Positions 36,082 to 47,503 of a stretch of 64,000 nucleotides of DNA are shown here, piece after piece. The position numbers were made by a program, and so were the translations under genes. Position 1 is the first letter of the stretch; each line of letters starts with the position of its first letter. The notes under the pieces were generated by a model. That model saw nothing but the letters and a program-made list of their open reading frames with translations, was not told where the DNA came from and ran no database searches. Origin of the DNA: Ipomoea triloba (lineage: Eukaryota; Streptophyta; Magnoliopsida; Solanales; Convolvulaceae); NCBI RefSeq assembly GCF_003576645.1, contig NC_044929.1, forward strand, positions 19,844,033 through 19,908,032, read 5' to 3'.

Positions 36082-37192
36082 CCCTTCCCTCACCACTCAA
36101 AAAATATATATACTATCTTATTGGTCAAACAATTGAGTAAGATCCCGGGCACACATTCATCACTATTAGTTATAATAATTGAAGTGTATCAAACGAAAAG
36201 AATTGTGGCACTCGTGCAGAAAGCAGCCTTATAGCTCTAGCGCCTAGCAGTCGCCATATCTCCACTTTCACAGTTTTAATAAAATTAGTAGCAGTGTTGC
36301 ATATATACTCAGCTCTAGGGCATTAAAAAATGTAAGCACATGCCAAGCAATACCATTAACAACTGAACAAGGCATCTTGCAATAATTAACTAATAAGGCA
36401 TCAGCCATTAGAGAATCTGCTTGATATGATTTCAGATCTCAAAAACTTAAAAACATAAAATCCTAATCCATTGATGAACATTCAACAGTGTACAAATTCA
36501 TCCACTAGAGTATACTGACCAGCTTCAGTTCTATGATTCTACATGCTGTTATGATAATTCAACACTGCTTAGATAAACACAACAGAGAAACTAAATTATA
36601 AACATTGAACAGATAAACCAAAACTGATGGTGTTGGCCGCTGATCAGGCATGAGTACTGCTGAGCAACACAAGTGAGAGAGACAATTCCTTCAAGCACTT
36701 GAGGACTGTCAAGAAAATGTAGAATTGAGGGTATTTGAGAGGAGTGGAATTGATGATTGGCCTTCAGGTTTTCCTTGCATACCATAATGTCTTTCACCAG
36801 CCCTCCAGAATGATCACAAAGATTCAAATAGGGGGAAAAACTCCACTCCTTATCTTGCTCATTTATACCTTTATGTTCAGCTGATTTACCACATTGAAGT
36901 GAATTTGGAAGTGTGGAGGCATAAATAGATACAAACACAGGATATTTCCTAATTTGGGCAGCCATTGAATTTGAGATTTTGAATTAACTATGCAGACTAA
37001 AATAGAAATTGTGATTTTTATGTCAGTTCTTACTGGTGTGGTTGTATCTCAGGTCCAATATTGGTGGAATGCAGGGCTTTCATCAAAGCCATTTCTTTAC
37101 ACATTCAGCCACAGAAGTAAATCGTGGATATAATGAAAACTTCCTCAAAAAATTACCTTTTACACTTCATCATAATAAATCAAAGAGAGACC
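36082..37192. other. Spacer and 3' flank of the Rpp30 gene
   Basis: A 124-codon minus-strand frame at 36591-36965 (MAAQIRKYPVFVSIYA..) lies downstream of the Rpp30 gene on the same strand. It has no recognised domain and could be part of the 3' UTR or a chance frame. No other feature is clear. Confidence 0.35.
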
Positions 37193-40100
37193 TTAGGTCT
37201 TTGAAACCCGATCTAACCTGCGAGCCTTCCTCTTGGAATGTCTATGATTCAACAACCCTTTGAAAGGAAACAGAAGAGGGCGAAGTAGCTTCTTTCGGCC
37301 TTTTCTCCCTGCACATATAAATTGGACATATTAGGTGGAGATTTATGGGGTTTCTTCTTTGTTGGGAGGGGGAGGGGGAGGGGGAGGGGGTGGGATGGGG
37401 CTGAGGGGAGTGAAGTGGAGAAGATGAATAAGAAACAGCACCAGTTCCTATAGAAGAAAAAAACTGGATGGCAAGAGTAAATGGAAATGAAGAGAGAGAG
37501 AAGAAATTCCAGGAAGCAATGGTGGGACATCAAAACTGAAACTAACAGCAAACAGTATGAATAGAGAAATCATAGAGGAAAGAAAATCTCAGCCTAATAC
37601 AGGATGCATTGTCTGCCAAAATGCTGACATTTGAGAAGAATATAATGATAAGAGAAAAACATTTAAAGCTATGCACTGAAGAGAGACAATCAGAAAACAG
37701 GTTTCCCTTAGCTTACAACAATAAAACTTTTGAAAAAAAAAAATAGAAAACAAAAACAAAAACAGAAAAAAAAGGCTTCATAAAAATTATTTGATACTCC
37801 TAAACATCATGGATTGATACCTGAATGAGGTGCACCGTGGATTTGATATCTTAGTCCAAACTGGCTGTCTGTTTCCATTGGCTCTTGCTCATTGTCTTCC
37901 ATTAGTTCACCTTCAGCAGGATTACACTCACTCTTGTCTTGCATGGGAATACTAGAATTACTCACAGGCAATCCATCAGCCAAACTAACAGAACAATCCC
38001 TAGTTTCTGCTCTCTCAACTAACTGATTGTGTGAACCCACATTATAAGATACCAAACATGGTTCCTTCTCACAGAGGTCCTTTGTATCTATGAAGGCTTT
38101 ATCAATAGTAACACCTTGTGCATGAAGACCAGTGTCAAGTCTATCTGGTATCATAGAATCTTCAATGTGTGTAGAATTGTCTGATGGAGCAGATATTTCA
38201 GCTGAGGTGAGATTAGCATGGTACAAAGATACATCAGCATCAACTATGGAAGTGTAAATTGTTGCACTATCTGGCAAGGTATTTTGTTCTTCAGAATTAG
38301 CTACCTGACTTTCTGATTCTATTTCAAGCATTTCATTACCACAAGAGCTTTTGCCATCCTCTCTGCAAGTGTAAATTGTTACATCACCTTGCAAGGCATC
38401 TTGTCCTTCAGATTTAGCTAGGTGACTTTCGAATTGCAATTCAAGGACTCCATTGTCAGGAGATATTCTTTCGAAAATTGTATTCTCTTCATTTTTCTCA
38501 GCATTGTCCATATCAATTAGAAGATCAGTTGTTGGCAAAGAAAGTGTCATTGAAGCTTCAACTTCTGAATTCGTATATATATTTTGGGCATCAGATACAG
38601 TAGTTTGACCATCATCATGGAAATGATTATGGCCACCTTCCTCAGAGATTGCAGAAGTTGCAAGATCCACCTCAGTTGGCTGAACAGCAGCAAAGTCTGG
38701 AGCAGCATCCAGAAGCTTTGGTTCTAAATCCCTTGAAGATATCACATCTCTGATCTGCAGACCGTGTGGAGGGAGACCATTCATAGCAGAGGTAAAATCT
38801 ATGGGCTTCACATTTTGTGATACATTGCTGGGAGCTGAGAAGAATTTCTCAATGTCATCTAATAGCAAATCACCCTCACCGCTTGAGATGGGATCCCATT
38901 TAAGCCAATCATCAAATGCAGGCTTATCAGAATTGGCCTGTCTGCCAGAGGATATTGCCTCAACCTTAATGGTTTCCTTGTAATAGAACTTTTTCCTCAA
39001 AGCATTTTCTATAAGAGTTCTGTCATATACATAGACTACTTCAAAACACACAATTGAAAAGGACAAATTATCAGTAAAACTGAAGTTTCTAATAATAGTT
39101 CATTACCTGCAATTTTTGGAAAGAGCTGCTTTAGCATGTTCCAAGGAAAGACCAAGCAGAGATACCAAATTCACTACATCATATGGCCCTCTAAATTCAG
39201 TTACAGAAGGAGCATCACTTGTAAGAATAATATTCTTCCCTCGTGTCCAATCCACCAATAGCTGAAAATTCAAATATGGAGTAGTTAACATCAGAAATGT
39301 GCAAATTTCCCACAATTCATCTGTCACAGATGCCTAAACACTAACGGCTAAAACATGCACCTAGTCATTGTAAAGAAACTTTCTGTTCTTATCTCTAACT
39401 TAGGACTTGCTATCATAAGAGCTTTCAGCACTCACCTTGGCATTAGATATCATTTGCCTCCTTGCTTGAGCATCGATAAGAAGACTTGAGTAAGTTATCT
39501 CAAAATACACCCCACGCTAAAACCAATAAGAGGATAAAACTTGTCAATGGTCCAATTATAGTCATATACAAAAAACAAAAACAAAAATGATAATGTGCGC
39601 TAGTATGTTTGTGTGTGCCATATACAATACCATAAATTTCTCTAGTTTCATTATTCCATTTACAGTTAACATAAAGACACCCTGATGCTCACCAATGACC
39701 TTAACTCAATAAGCCATATTTTATAATAAATTATAAGTTGTCCCTGCTAGCCAATTTTAATTAAAATGTAGTGTGCATTGTGTATGAGTGCCTTAAATTT
39801 CTCTAATTTCATTCTTTCATTTACAATGAAAATAAAGACACCCCCAACACACAATAGTGGACCTTAATTCACTATGATATTTTTTAAGAAATTACATGAT
39901 GTCTCTGCCTGAAAATTTTAATTTAGAATGCAGTATCCATTATAATTAGAAATATAATCTGTCACTTGAAAACATAACCAAGCCCCTAAACACTTGGACT
40001 CAGAGTGGAGCTATTTTCTTCTTATAAGTGAAATACCAGAGCAAACTTACAAAACTGAGTACTTTGAAATTTCTGAGACTGATAACAGACAAGCAAATAT

Positions 40101-41026
40101 CTGCCATCATGCCCTTACCGCACAATTATACACACAGACACATAATAATAATCAGTTTACAATAATCAGAAAACATGCATACAAATTTTGACCTTTTTAA
40201 GTTTTAATCACATACAAAGTAGAGTTTCTGGTTTCTAGTCAATCATCATTTGCATACACCTAATAAAAATACATCAATTCAAAATTACATGCAATACTAA
40301 GAGGAAATTTTATTCTCTCCTTTCTATTTGATTTTACTATGTATCTTGGAAGGCCTAGGGAAAAGCATACCTGGATAGCCGCTTGAACCATGGGCTGCTT
40401 CAATCTAAACAGCAACTTCTCTGAGAAATCAATGGTAATAATATCCACCTACAAACCATAGGACCATAAATTATAGCCTTGGTTAACACAAATTCCAAAA
40501 TACGTGTATCTAAAAATGTAGGATAGCAGACTCATAAATGATCAATTAGTTCAATCAAAGCAAAAATGAAATCGAATCTATTAATCAACCAAACCTCGGA
40601 AGTCCGGCAAGCATGGTCGAAAGCATTCTGATTGAGCGGCCTGACGGCAACGATGTCGTAGCTCTTTAAAACAGGGTTTCCAACGTTGAGAACCGAGGCT
40701 TGAGCGGGGCTATCGACCATTACAGTCAAGCGAGTGTACTGGCGAAAGGGGGCGGAGACGGGGACGCTGAGGAGGTCGCGATGGAGCTTGACGGCGGAGG
40801 AGATAGAGGGAGCGAGCTTGAGGATGGATGAGAGCGGGAAGAGAGGAATGGAGCAACGGTCCGATTCGGACATAACGCCCTTGATCGTGCGGTTGTAGGC
40901 TACTCCGGTGTAGCCGAGCTCCATGGCCTTGATTATGAGCTTGAGGCGCATGGCCTTCACGGTGTTCTTGTTGGCGACATGGCGGTCGGATTCAAAATAC
41001 GGAATGTTCAGGTCGAAGTACCCCAT
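37193..41026 (-). CDS. RPP30: RNase P/MRP protein subunit Rpp30 (GAF1-type), six exons
   Basis: Exons on the minus strand are 41026-40595, 40448-40371, 39516-39436, 39261-39107, 39019-37821 and 37308-37193. All introns are GT-AG, phases agree, and the sum is 2061 nt (686 aa plus stop). Residues 1 to about 265 are the Rpp30 TIM-barrel-like core: MGYFDLNIPY, GYTGVAYNRTIKG, YDIVAVRP, DIITIDFSEKLLFRLKQP, TSDAPSVTEFRGPYDVVNL. Rpp30 is a protein subunit of nuclear and nucleolar RNase P and RNase MRP, which mature tRNA 5' ends and pre-rRNA. Arabidopsis GAF1 is the family reference, required for gametophyte development. Residues about 266-648 are an acidic, Ser-rich extension of plant type containing a 39-residue-period repeat. 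The last exon adds a basic tail (RKKLLRPLLFPFKG, KRKARR), probably a nuclear or nucleolar signal. I chose the MGYF start over an in-frame Met 15 codons upstream because Rpp30 proteins begin this way. If the last intron were retained, the protein would end at 37807. Confidence 0.9.
37363..37400 (+). other. G-rich GGGGGA tandem tract inside the last Rpp30 intron
   Basis: Five or more runs of 3-5 G, mostly as GGGGGA repeats, lie in intron 5 on the non-coding strand, so the pre-mRNA is C-rich here. The DNA strand has G-quadruplex potential. Confidence 0.55.
38245..38448 (-). repeat. Internal coding repeat in Rpp30 exon 5
   Basis: Residues 440-468 (VLELQFESHLAKSEGQDAL..VTIYTC) and 479-507 (MLEIESESQVANSEEQNTL..ATIYTS) align without gaps at a 39-residue (117-bp) period. 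The DNA also aligns ('gtgtaaattgtt.ca', 'ttcagaattagct'). The copies have diverged, so the duplication is old. Confidence 0.75.
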
Positions 41027-41148
41027 CGCCGTGGGGTTGAGATTCTCGGAGAATGATCGGAAAATTCTCAATCAGATTGATGAAAAGCGGTGGAGGGTTC
41101 TAAGGAGGTTTTAGGAGGTGGACTGGTTGTTTCCCTCGAATTCAAAAT

Positions 41149-41173
41149 TGGGCCTCATGGCCCATGAAGCCCA
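41149..41173 (-). promoter_or_regulatory. Cluster of site II (TGGGCY) elements upstream of Rpp30
   Basis: TGGGCC (41149-41154), GGCCCA (41159-41164) and AGCCCA (41168-41173) lie within 25 bp, about 125-150 bp upstream of the start codon. TGGGCC/T elements are known in plant promoters of ribosomal, mitochondrial and other growth-related genes (TCP binding). The link to Rpp30 control is inferred. Confidence 0.5.
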
Positions 41174-42347
41174 TCATGTATTTTATTTAAGTTATTTAAT
41201 TAATTTTATTCTCCCTAAAATTAAATCTACACTATATTTAACACATCCTTGCCAAGTACTTTGCGTTCAAATGTCATGTAGTGACTCTCTCATATGGGAG
41301 GTCATGAGATTGAGTATCAGTGACTTCAATAGGTAAAAACAATAAAACTCTGTACCTTATGAATATGACATCGTCATTTCGATTCAGGGTCCATAATATA
41401 AATTGTCATATTTAACGGCTAAAATTATAATTTTTTTAGAAATAAAGATTGAAGGATCCATTTAACTATTCTAAAAATAGTAATTATTATAGTTTATAAA
41501 AATTTGACGATCGAACAACGAACGGAAATGTTAAATTTTAAATTATCTATGAATGTGTACTCATAATAATTTACTAAGTTTTATTATAAGATGGTACCCA
41601 ACTACCCATTCATTATAATGCACTTGAAGAGTCATTATTGAATATGATCAAATTGAGAAGCTTTGTTCCATGGCAAGCATTATTATTTTCAATTCATTAT
41701 TGTGAATCGTAAATAAGGTTTCTCAAACACACACACAACACACCAATGATTGTAACCTCTAATATGCATGTTTATATATTGAATATGAAAGCTTATATAC
41801 AACTATTCAAAAATTAGTCTCGCTCATTCATAAATAGATAAATAATACAGTATAAATAAATAAAAGTTGAGATAGTTTATTTAGCTCGTTTTATTGCCAA
41901 TTATATGCTCATGAGTAGTTTGATCATTTTTGTTTGATATATCACATACTTATTAAATCTGCTAAATGTACCAATTAGTATTTAGTAATAAATTAAAAGA
42001 CGTAGTTAATTTTCAAAAAAAAAAAAACACGTAGTTAAGTTACTTGTAAGCTGCTAGCCATTTTATATTTAGGTAGATTAAATATGTAAATGTCATAGCT
42101 TTTTAATTAAGAGGATAAAAGTACAAGCACAATAAAAATAGCTAGACATATTCCACAATTAAGTTATAGAAATTGTACAATCTAATCAATCATGAGTAGT
42201 TGGTAAAAAATGTGTTTATTGAGTGGACTAGTTCCTTAGATGCCTGCGGCACAAGAACGCTTCATCAAACTAATTAAGGACCCTTTTGAATAGTTTTTTT
42301 TTTTTCCAATTGTGTTCATTACATGCAATCAATGATATGGAGTGTGT
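41174..42347. other. Intergenic, possible SINE-like head at about 41245-41340
   Basis: 'tgcgttcaaatgtcatgtag' then 'tgactctctcatatggg..gagattgagta' parallels the tRNA-like head at about 27345-27400. The rest is AT-rich spacer with no gene. Confidence 0.35.
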
Positions 42348-42348
42348 G

Positions 42349-42349
42349 T

Positions 42350-42428
<79 letters not shown>

Positions 42429-42852
42429 NNNNNNNNNNNNNNNNNNNNNNNNNNNNNNNNNNNNNNNNNNNNNNNNNNNNNNNNNNNNNNNNNNNNNNNN
42501 NNNNNNNNNNNNNNNNNNNNNNNNNNNNNNNNNNNNNNNNNNNNNNNNNNNNNNNNNNNNNNNNNNNNNNNNNNNNNNNNNNNNNNNNNNNNNNNNNNNN
42601 NNNNNNNNNNNNNNNNNNNNNNNNNNNNNNNNNNNNNNNNNNNNNNNNNNNNNNNNNNNNNNNNNNNNNNNNNNNNNNNNNNNNNNNNNNNNNNNNNNNN
42701 NNNNNNNNNNNNNNNNNNNNNNNNNNNNNNNNNNNNNNNNNNNNNNNNNNNNNNNNNNNNNNNNNNNNNNNNNNNNNNNNNNNNNNNNNNNNNNNNNNNN
42801 NNNNNNNNNNNNNNNNNNNNNNNNNNNNNNNNNNNNNNNNNNNNNNNNNNNN

Positions 42853-42928
<76 letters not shown>
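42349..42928. repeat. Large AT dinucleotide array with 424-N gap
   Basis: About 78 bp of pure TA repeat leads into Ns (42429-42852), and about 76 bp of AT repeat follows. The true array length is unknown. All long frames here are artefacts. Confidence 0.95.
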
Positions 42929-42936
<8 letters not shown>

Positions 42937-42949
42937 TAATATGAGAATC

Positions 42950-43150
42950 ACTCCCTAGGTGAAAACTTATGGACAAATTCAAACCATTGATCTGCAAGAT
43001 TATATGGATGGAGCTCAAAGTAAAAAATAAATTTTTAAAATGAGTAGGGTCATTTTCATAAATATTACAAAATTTTGTTTATTTTCAACTGTTAGATTTA
43101 TTAGATCAATGGTTTGGATTTGTCCACAAGTTCTCACCTGATTATAAACC
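42950..43150. mobile_element. Small foldback MITE with 37-bp TIR
   Basis: Positions 42957-42993 (AGGTGAAAACTTATGGAC..) are inverted at 43102-43139 with four or fewer mismatches, around a loop of about 110 bp. The words 'acaaatt/ccaaaccattgatct' are shared. The outermost bases are less certain. No open reading frame. Confidence 0.6.
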
Positions 43151-44670
43151 TCTATATATATAGTCTGACTCCCATTACAAACATGTCTAAGGTCATCCTA
43201 AACTACTAAATGCACTTATTAAGTAAGATATTAATAAGGAAAATTGCTCCAAAGGGCAATTTGGTCACCATGCCAGCATCAATCCGTGGTGAAATAGTGT
43301 TAGCCACCATATCGATATCATCATGGAGAGCAAACAAATAGCCTATGCAATCACTGTAGTACGACTTACGAGTATCATCATTGTGAATTCATACAATACA
43401 CGCCGTGCAAAGGCAACCAAGGTCGCCTTTTCTGTACCTTCTCAGTTGACCGGCAATCGTTCACCGGTCGCCGATCACTTTTTCTCCTGAAATTTAGCCA
43501 GAGGGTAATCGAAACCCTAATAACCTGTAATAGAAGGTCATTAATCAATTTTTGAGCCTCATTGCATCAAAATGATCAAATTGTTGATGAGTGTAATTAC
43601 ACCTTTAAAAGATTTAAAGAGCTAATTGACTTTTCAGTTAAAGTTCGATGTTCTATTTGACTTTTTCCCTTATCATTTTAATGGCTCTCGCAAACAGAGT
43701 CTTATATGTTACATAACATCACAGCATAATAATTATGGTAATCGAGGTCAACAACGTTGTAATTGGAGAGCTTACTTCTATGCTTGCTTTTAATTTGTAT
43801 GACTAGGGTGTGCCCGCTAATGACTTGTACTTGTGCATGACCAATAAATTAGTTTGAATTTTGATAATTTTACTATTGAGCATTTGTTATATTCTTTTAA
43901 TTTATTGTTTAATGTTAATAGAGTTGCAAACAAGTTGACCAAAATAGATACTTTTGAAGGCACGGGCTAGAAGGAACTTCATGCGCCACTGTCTGAAGTA
44001 ACGAGAGAGTTCATTGAAGACCTGGAAAGTCTTTCCTATCCCCAGATTCATTAATAAGGAAAATTAGTGACTTCACTTGAACTAGCACGGTAATACCTCC
44101 TATTTATCTAAAAATATTTATTAATGTCAATGAAAAGAGTCGTGTCACATGACTAAAGAAATTTTATCTACATAGAAACTGATTTTCTTTCTGTGTTTTC
44201 CTTCCTCTTGATCCAACAATGATCTCTTTTTAATTCTTAGCTTTAGTAATAATTACCGAGCTCCCAAATTTCATATTTGGCCTGCGGTGGAAAGAATTAA
44301 ACTTGGTGATTAATTTACCAAAAAGTACAATGCTATATATATATATAGATAAAAAATGATAGTTGCATGCCTCAACCATATTAACTCATAATAGGTCCAA
44401 AAAATATAATGCAACTTATTTTTTTAAATATATATTCCGAATTTATGCGTGTGACATGATGTTTGACTTGACCTTCCAAGTCAACAACATGCCCAAAAAT
44501 ACAACTAATATAACAATGAATGTATAACTTAATTTATTTATATTTACATAATAACTAATGTAATATTTTGAATGCCTCACCAACAACAAAATGTTGAACT
44601 TAAATCGATCTCTAAGCCTTTACATAGCGAGTGGGGGCAAAAGTGAGTGTTCTCCTAATTCAAATTAAAT
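43151..44670. other. Intergenic, nothing recognised
   Basis: A modestly GC-richer stretch at 43260-43520 carries no convincing open reading frame. A short AT run lies at 44333-44347. Confidence 0.4.
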
Positions 44671-45425
44671 CATGAGATATTATCACTTTTGGTCCATCAA
44701 CTATCATTCACTTTTTATATTTGATCTCAACTATTAATTTTATTACATTTGACGGATAAGTATTCTTTTATTGCCACATTTGATCTTGACAACCAAATCT
44801 CGAGTAACTATTCCTAGAAAATAGTAAAATTTGGGTGCGTTTGGTTCACACATGGGAATCGGAATCGGAATGGGTATCAAATACTTGGTAATAGTAATGA
44901 GTTTTGGTGAAAGTATTTAGCATGTTTGGTAGTTGGGTGGAATGGGAATGATTATTAATAGTCGAGGAAGAAAGGAAAAAGGGAGATAAAACCCTTATTT
45001 AATAAGGGAATGTGTTTTGTCATTAATGGGGTATTTCAAACCCATAGTAGCATTCACAAAACCTATCAACCAAACACAAGCAATCATTTTCATACTCATT
45101 CCTTATGCCTAAACCCACAAACCAAACACACCCTTTGTCTCATTTAGTTTGCTATAAGTGAAAAATGATCCATTCAAATCTAATTACACAATATTATTAC
45201 TAACCTTTATCATTATATTGTAGCAACCTCAAATTAAAAAAACAAAACAAAAATTACATTTTTCAGCAAGTGATTGTCAAGAGACTTGGTGAGTAGAACT
45301 AAAAAGTGACAACAAATTAAAAAGTATACTTGTGCACTCAATGGAAATTTAAAATTAATATATAGTTGAGGATTGAATAAAAAATGAATTATAGTCAAAG
45401 CACCAAATGTGAAAATAAATTCACA
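44671..45425. mobile_element. MITE of the 9532 family, split by a nested MITE
   Basis: The left part (tatcacttttggtccatcaac..'tttattgccacatttgatcttgacaaccaaatctcgagtaac') and the right part ('aatgatccattcaaatctaattacacaatattattactaac'..'agtcaaagcaccaaatgtg') together match the intact copy at 9532-9967 in the same order. They are separated by the element at 44833-45133. Confidence 0.6.
44833..45133. mobile_element. Nested MITE with TTT flanks
   Basis: Ends GGGTGCGTTTGGTT and AACCAAACACACCC form the inverted repeat, flanked by TTT on both sides (44830-44832, 45134-45136). Inside are 'gggaatcggaatcggaatggg' words and the opposed 'cattccttatgcc'. It lies within an older MITE. Confidence 0.7.
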
Positions 45426-45732
45426 AATTCACAAAATGTAAACTCAAATTAAATATCATTTTCTTATTTTCTTAAACATGCATTTAGTGTGCACAATATA
45501 TAAATGCAGATCAGAGACAAAAATTAAAGTGGGAAAGTAGTATAGAAGGGATTTCTACCACACCATTCCATATATGATGCCAAATCATGGCAATCTTCTT
45601 CACCCGATCCGACACCAACCTAATAAATCCAAAACGCATCAACGTAATATTACAACACACACCCCAAAAGTTCATTAAACCTGCGACACACAATCCCCTT
45701 CTCTCATATTTATTATGAACCCCATTCCTATT

Positions 45733-45740
45733 CTATATAG
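45733..45740 (+). promoter_or_regulatory. TATA box of the 149-aa gene
   Basis: CTATATAG lies about 75-80 bp upstream of the start codon and is followed by a (CTT)n leader (45748-45770), a common plant 5' UTR feature. Confidence 0.5.
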
Positions 45741-45813
45741 ACTCACACTCTTCTTCTTCTTCTTCTTCTCCATCCAATCCTACACAGACTGAGAAAAACG
45801 CAGACCGGAAAAA

Positions 45814-46263
45814 ATGGCGTCCGTTTGCGTTTCGAGCTGCGTTAAAGACGTCAGGGCCCCCGTCGTTGTGAGAGCCACCTACGAGAACCTCTACAAATGG
45901 CCGGAATCCGACGCCGAGTTCATCCGCTCCGTCACTTCTAACGTGCGCTCCGCCGCCGTCGCCGGCCACCCGAGGGTTGTGGACAGCATCTCGTGCCGGC
46001 AGATGTATCTGAGAAGCTACACTTTCTCGCGGGAAGAAGACGGCCGCAAGGAGGAGGAGGAGGAGGCGGAGGAAACCGCCGCCAAGTGCTGCGGCAGAGC
46101 GCGGAAAGAGGCGGCGGGGAGAAAGAGGAAATCAGGAGACGGCGGCGCCGGCGACGGAGGACATGGCCGGAGAAAAAAGAAATGTTTTAGGTTTCGACGG
46201 GCTATGGTTTCCATTTTCCGGAGATTGCTGTCTTGCACTGCCCAGGTTGACGTGGTTGGTTGA
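45814..46263 (+). CDS. Plant protein of unknown function, 149 aa
   Basis: A single open frame starts in good context (AAAAATGGCG) and ends TGA at 46261-46263. It is much more GC-rich than its flanks, with GC-biased third positions, and has a TATA box upstream. Residues 1-72 look ordered: VVVRATYENLYKWPESDAEF and a Cys-Arg-rich SCRQMYLRSYTFSR. An acidic run (residues 80-87, from GAG repeats) is followed by basic Gly-rich linkers (GRKRKS, RRKKK). An amphipathic basic end (FRFRRAMVSIFRRLLS) closes it. I recall similar small single-exon proteins in other dicots carrying the MYLRSYTFSR motif, but no function is known to me. The basic clusters suggest nuclear location or membrane association; this is inference. 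Confidence 0.75.
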   Translation: MASVCVSSCVKDVRAPVVVRATYENLYKWPESDAEFIRSVTSNVRSAAVAGHPRVVDSISCRQMYLRSYTFSREEDGRKEEEEEAEETAAKCCGRARKEAAGRKRKSGDGGAGDGGHGRRKKKCFRFRRAMVSIFRRLLSCTAQVDVVG

Positions 46264-47095
46264 ATATTAATTATTAATTAATATAATTACTGTAATATTA
46301 AGAAATAATTATAAGAATTTAAAATCCACCCTTTAATTTAGATATCTGAGTTATTAAGAATATAATTTTATGTTTCCATAATATTATATTTCAATTATTA
46401 TGTACGCATGATCATTATTATTATTATTATTATTATTAAAATTTCATGAATGCATATACATAAGGACTTAAGGAGTATGTGCTAAGTTATATATAAAGTT
46501 TTAGATCAAGAACAGGAAAGCCTCTCATTTCAAATTATTGCATTCCTTTTTATCTAGAGACAATTAAGATTTTTTTTATTATTAAATTTGAATTTAATTC
46601 CATCCATTCTTTCACAAGATAATAAGATATATTAAGCCACTAAAAGAGGTAAACCGCATTAGTATAATGGGCTCAATTGAGAGAGTGTTAACAATATTTA
46701 AACTATTGACTTTTTGATATAATAATCATGCTTCGCCCACTCGATCACTTATATTGAGAAAATAAATTGTTACGTATAATATTTGATATTTCCATTATTA
46801 TAAAATGAATTTAAATTCAATTCAACTCATACTCGCAAATTTTGACTCTTATTGAGAAAAAGTTTTGTTAACCTTTTAACTAAAGTTTGATGTGAATAGA
46901 AATTGCAATTTCAGTTTAACTTGAACACCTTACGTACGTCAGCGCACTATAATACGGAGTAATAATATTCGAAAAGTTAGGTCTTTCTTGCTTTTTGATG
47001 GAGAAAAAGAAAAAAATAATAATAATAAGATAGAGGCGTGATGAGCTTTTTGCATTCTTTATTGATTTTTCTTTTATAATATTTTTTTACTAAAT
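46264..47095. other. 3' flank and intergenic, with SINE-like copy 2
   Basis: An ATT microsatellite lies at 46408-46436. The interval 46646-46750 (minus strand) matches the SINE-like family of 24940-25072: 'agaggtaaaccgcattag', 'gagagagtgttaaca', 'aatcatgcttcgcccactcgatcact'. No other gene. Confidence 0.45.
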
Positions 47096-47118
47096 ACATA
47101 CATACATACATACATACA

Positions 47119-47194
<76 letters not shown>
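47096..47194. repeat. Compound microsatellite (CATA)n-(TA)n
   Basis: About 12 CATA units pass directly into about 24 TA units. The next MITE begins at its right edge. Confidence 0.9.
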
Positions 47195-47195
<1 letters not shown>

Positions 47196-47503
47196 GCTCT
47201 GTTTGGTAACATAGTTAGCTTATCAATCACTTTTGACTTATTTGACCATTATTAGTTGTTTAACTTGGTTAAATAATTCATATGAGCGTTTGATTAATTA
47301 GCATTTTGTAACAACTTATTGCTCTAAAGTGTTAAAATTTAAAAAGCTGCTCAATAAATTTTTTGAGAAAGTCATTTTGCATGTAATTAGTTATAAGCTA
47401 ATTACCAAACATTTTTTCTACAATTAGCTAATAACTAATGCTATCAACTAGTCAAACTCACTAACAATGTAACTATCAACTAACATCTATTTACCAAACA
47501 CCT
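47195..47503 (-). mobile_element. Tourist-like MITE, copy C
   Basis: Ends CGCTCTGTTTGGTAAC and TTACCAAACACCTC. The inside matches copies A and B ('tttgacttatttgaccattattagttgtttaac', 'aaaattt..aaaagctgctcaa'). It has inserted next to, or within, the TA repeat. Confidence 0.65.

Noticed and set aside
36591..36965. 124-codon minus-strand frame downstream of Rpp30
   Set aside because: No recognisable domain or codon bias. It could be 3' UTR, so I did not list it as a gene.
42286..43018. Frames of 200-229 codons around 42.3-43.0 kb
   Set aside because: Alternating Ile-Tyr from an AT microsatellite plus Ns.
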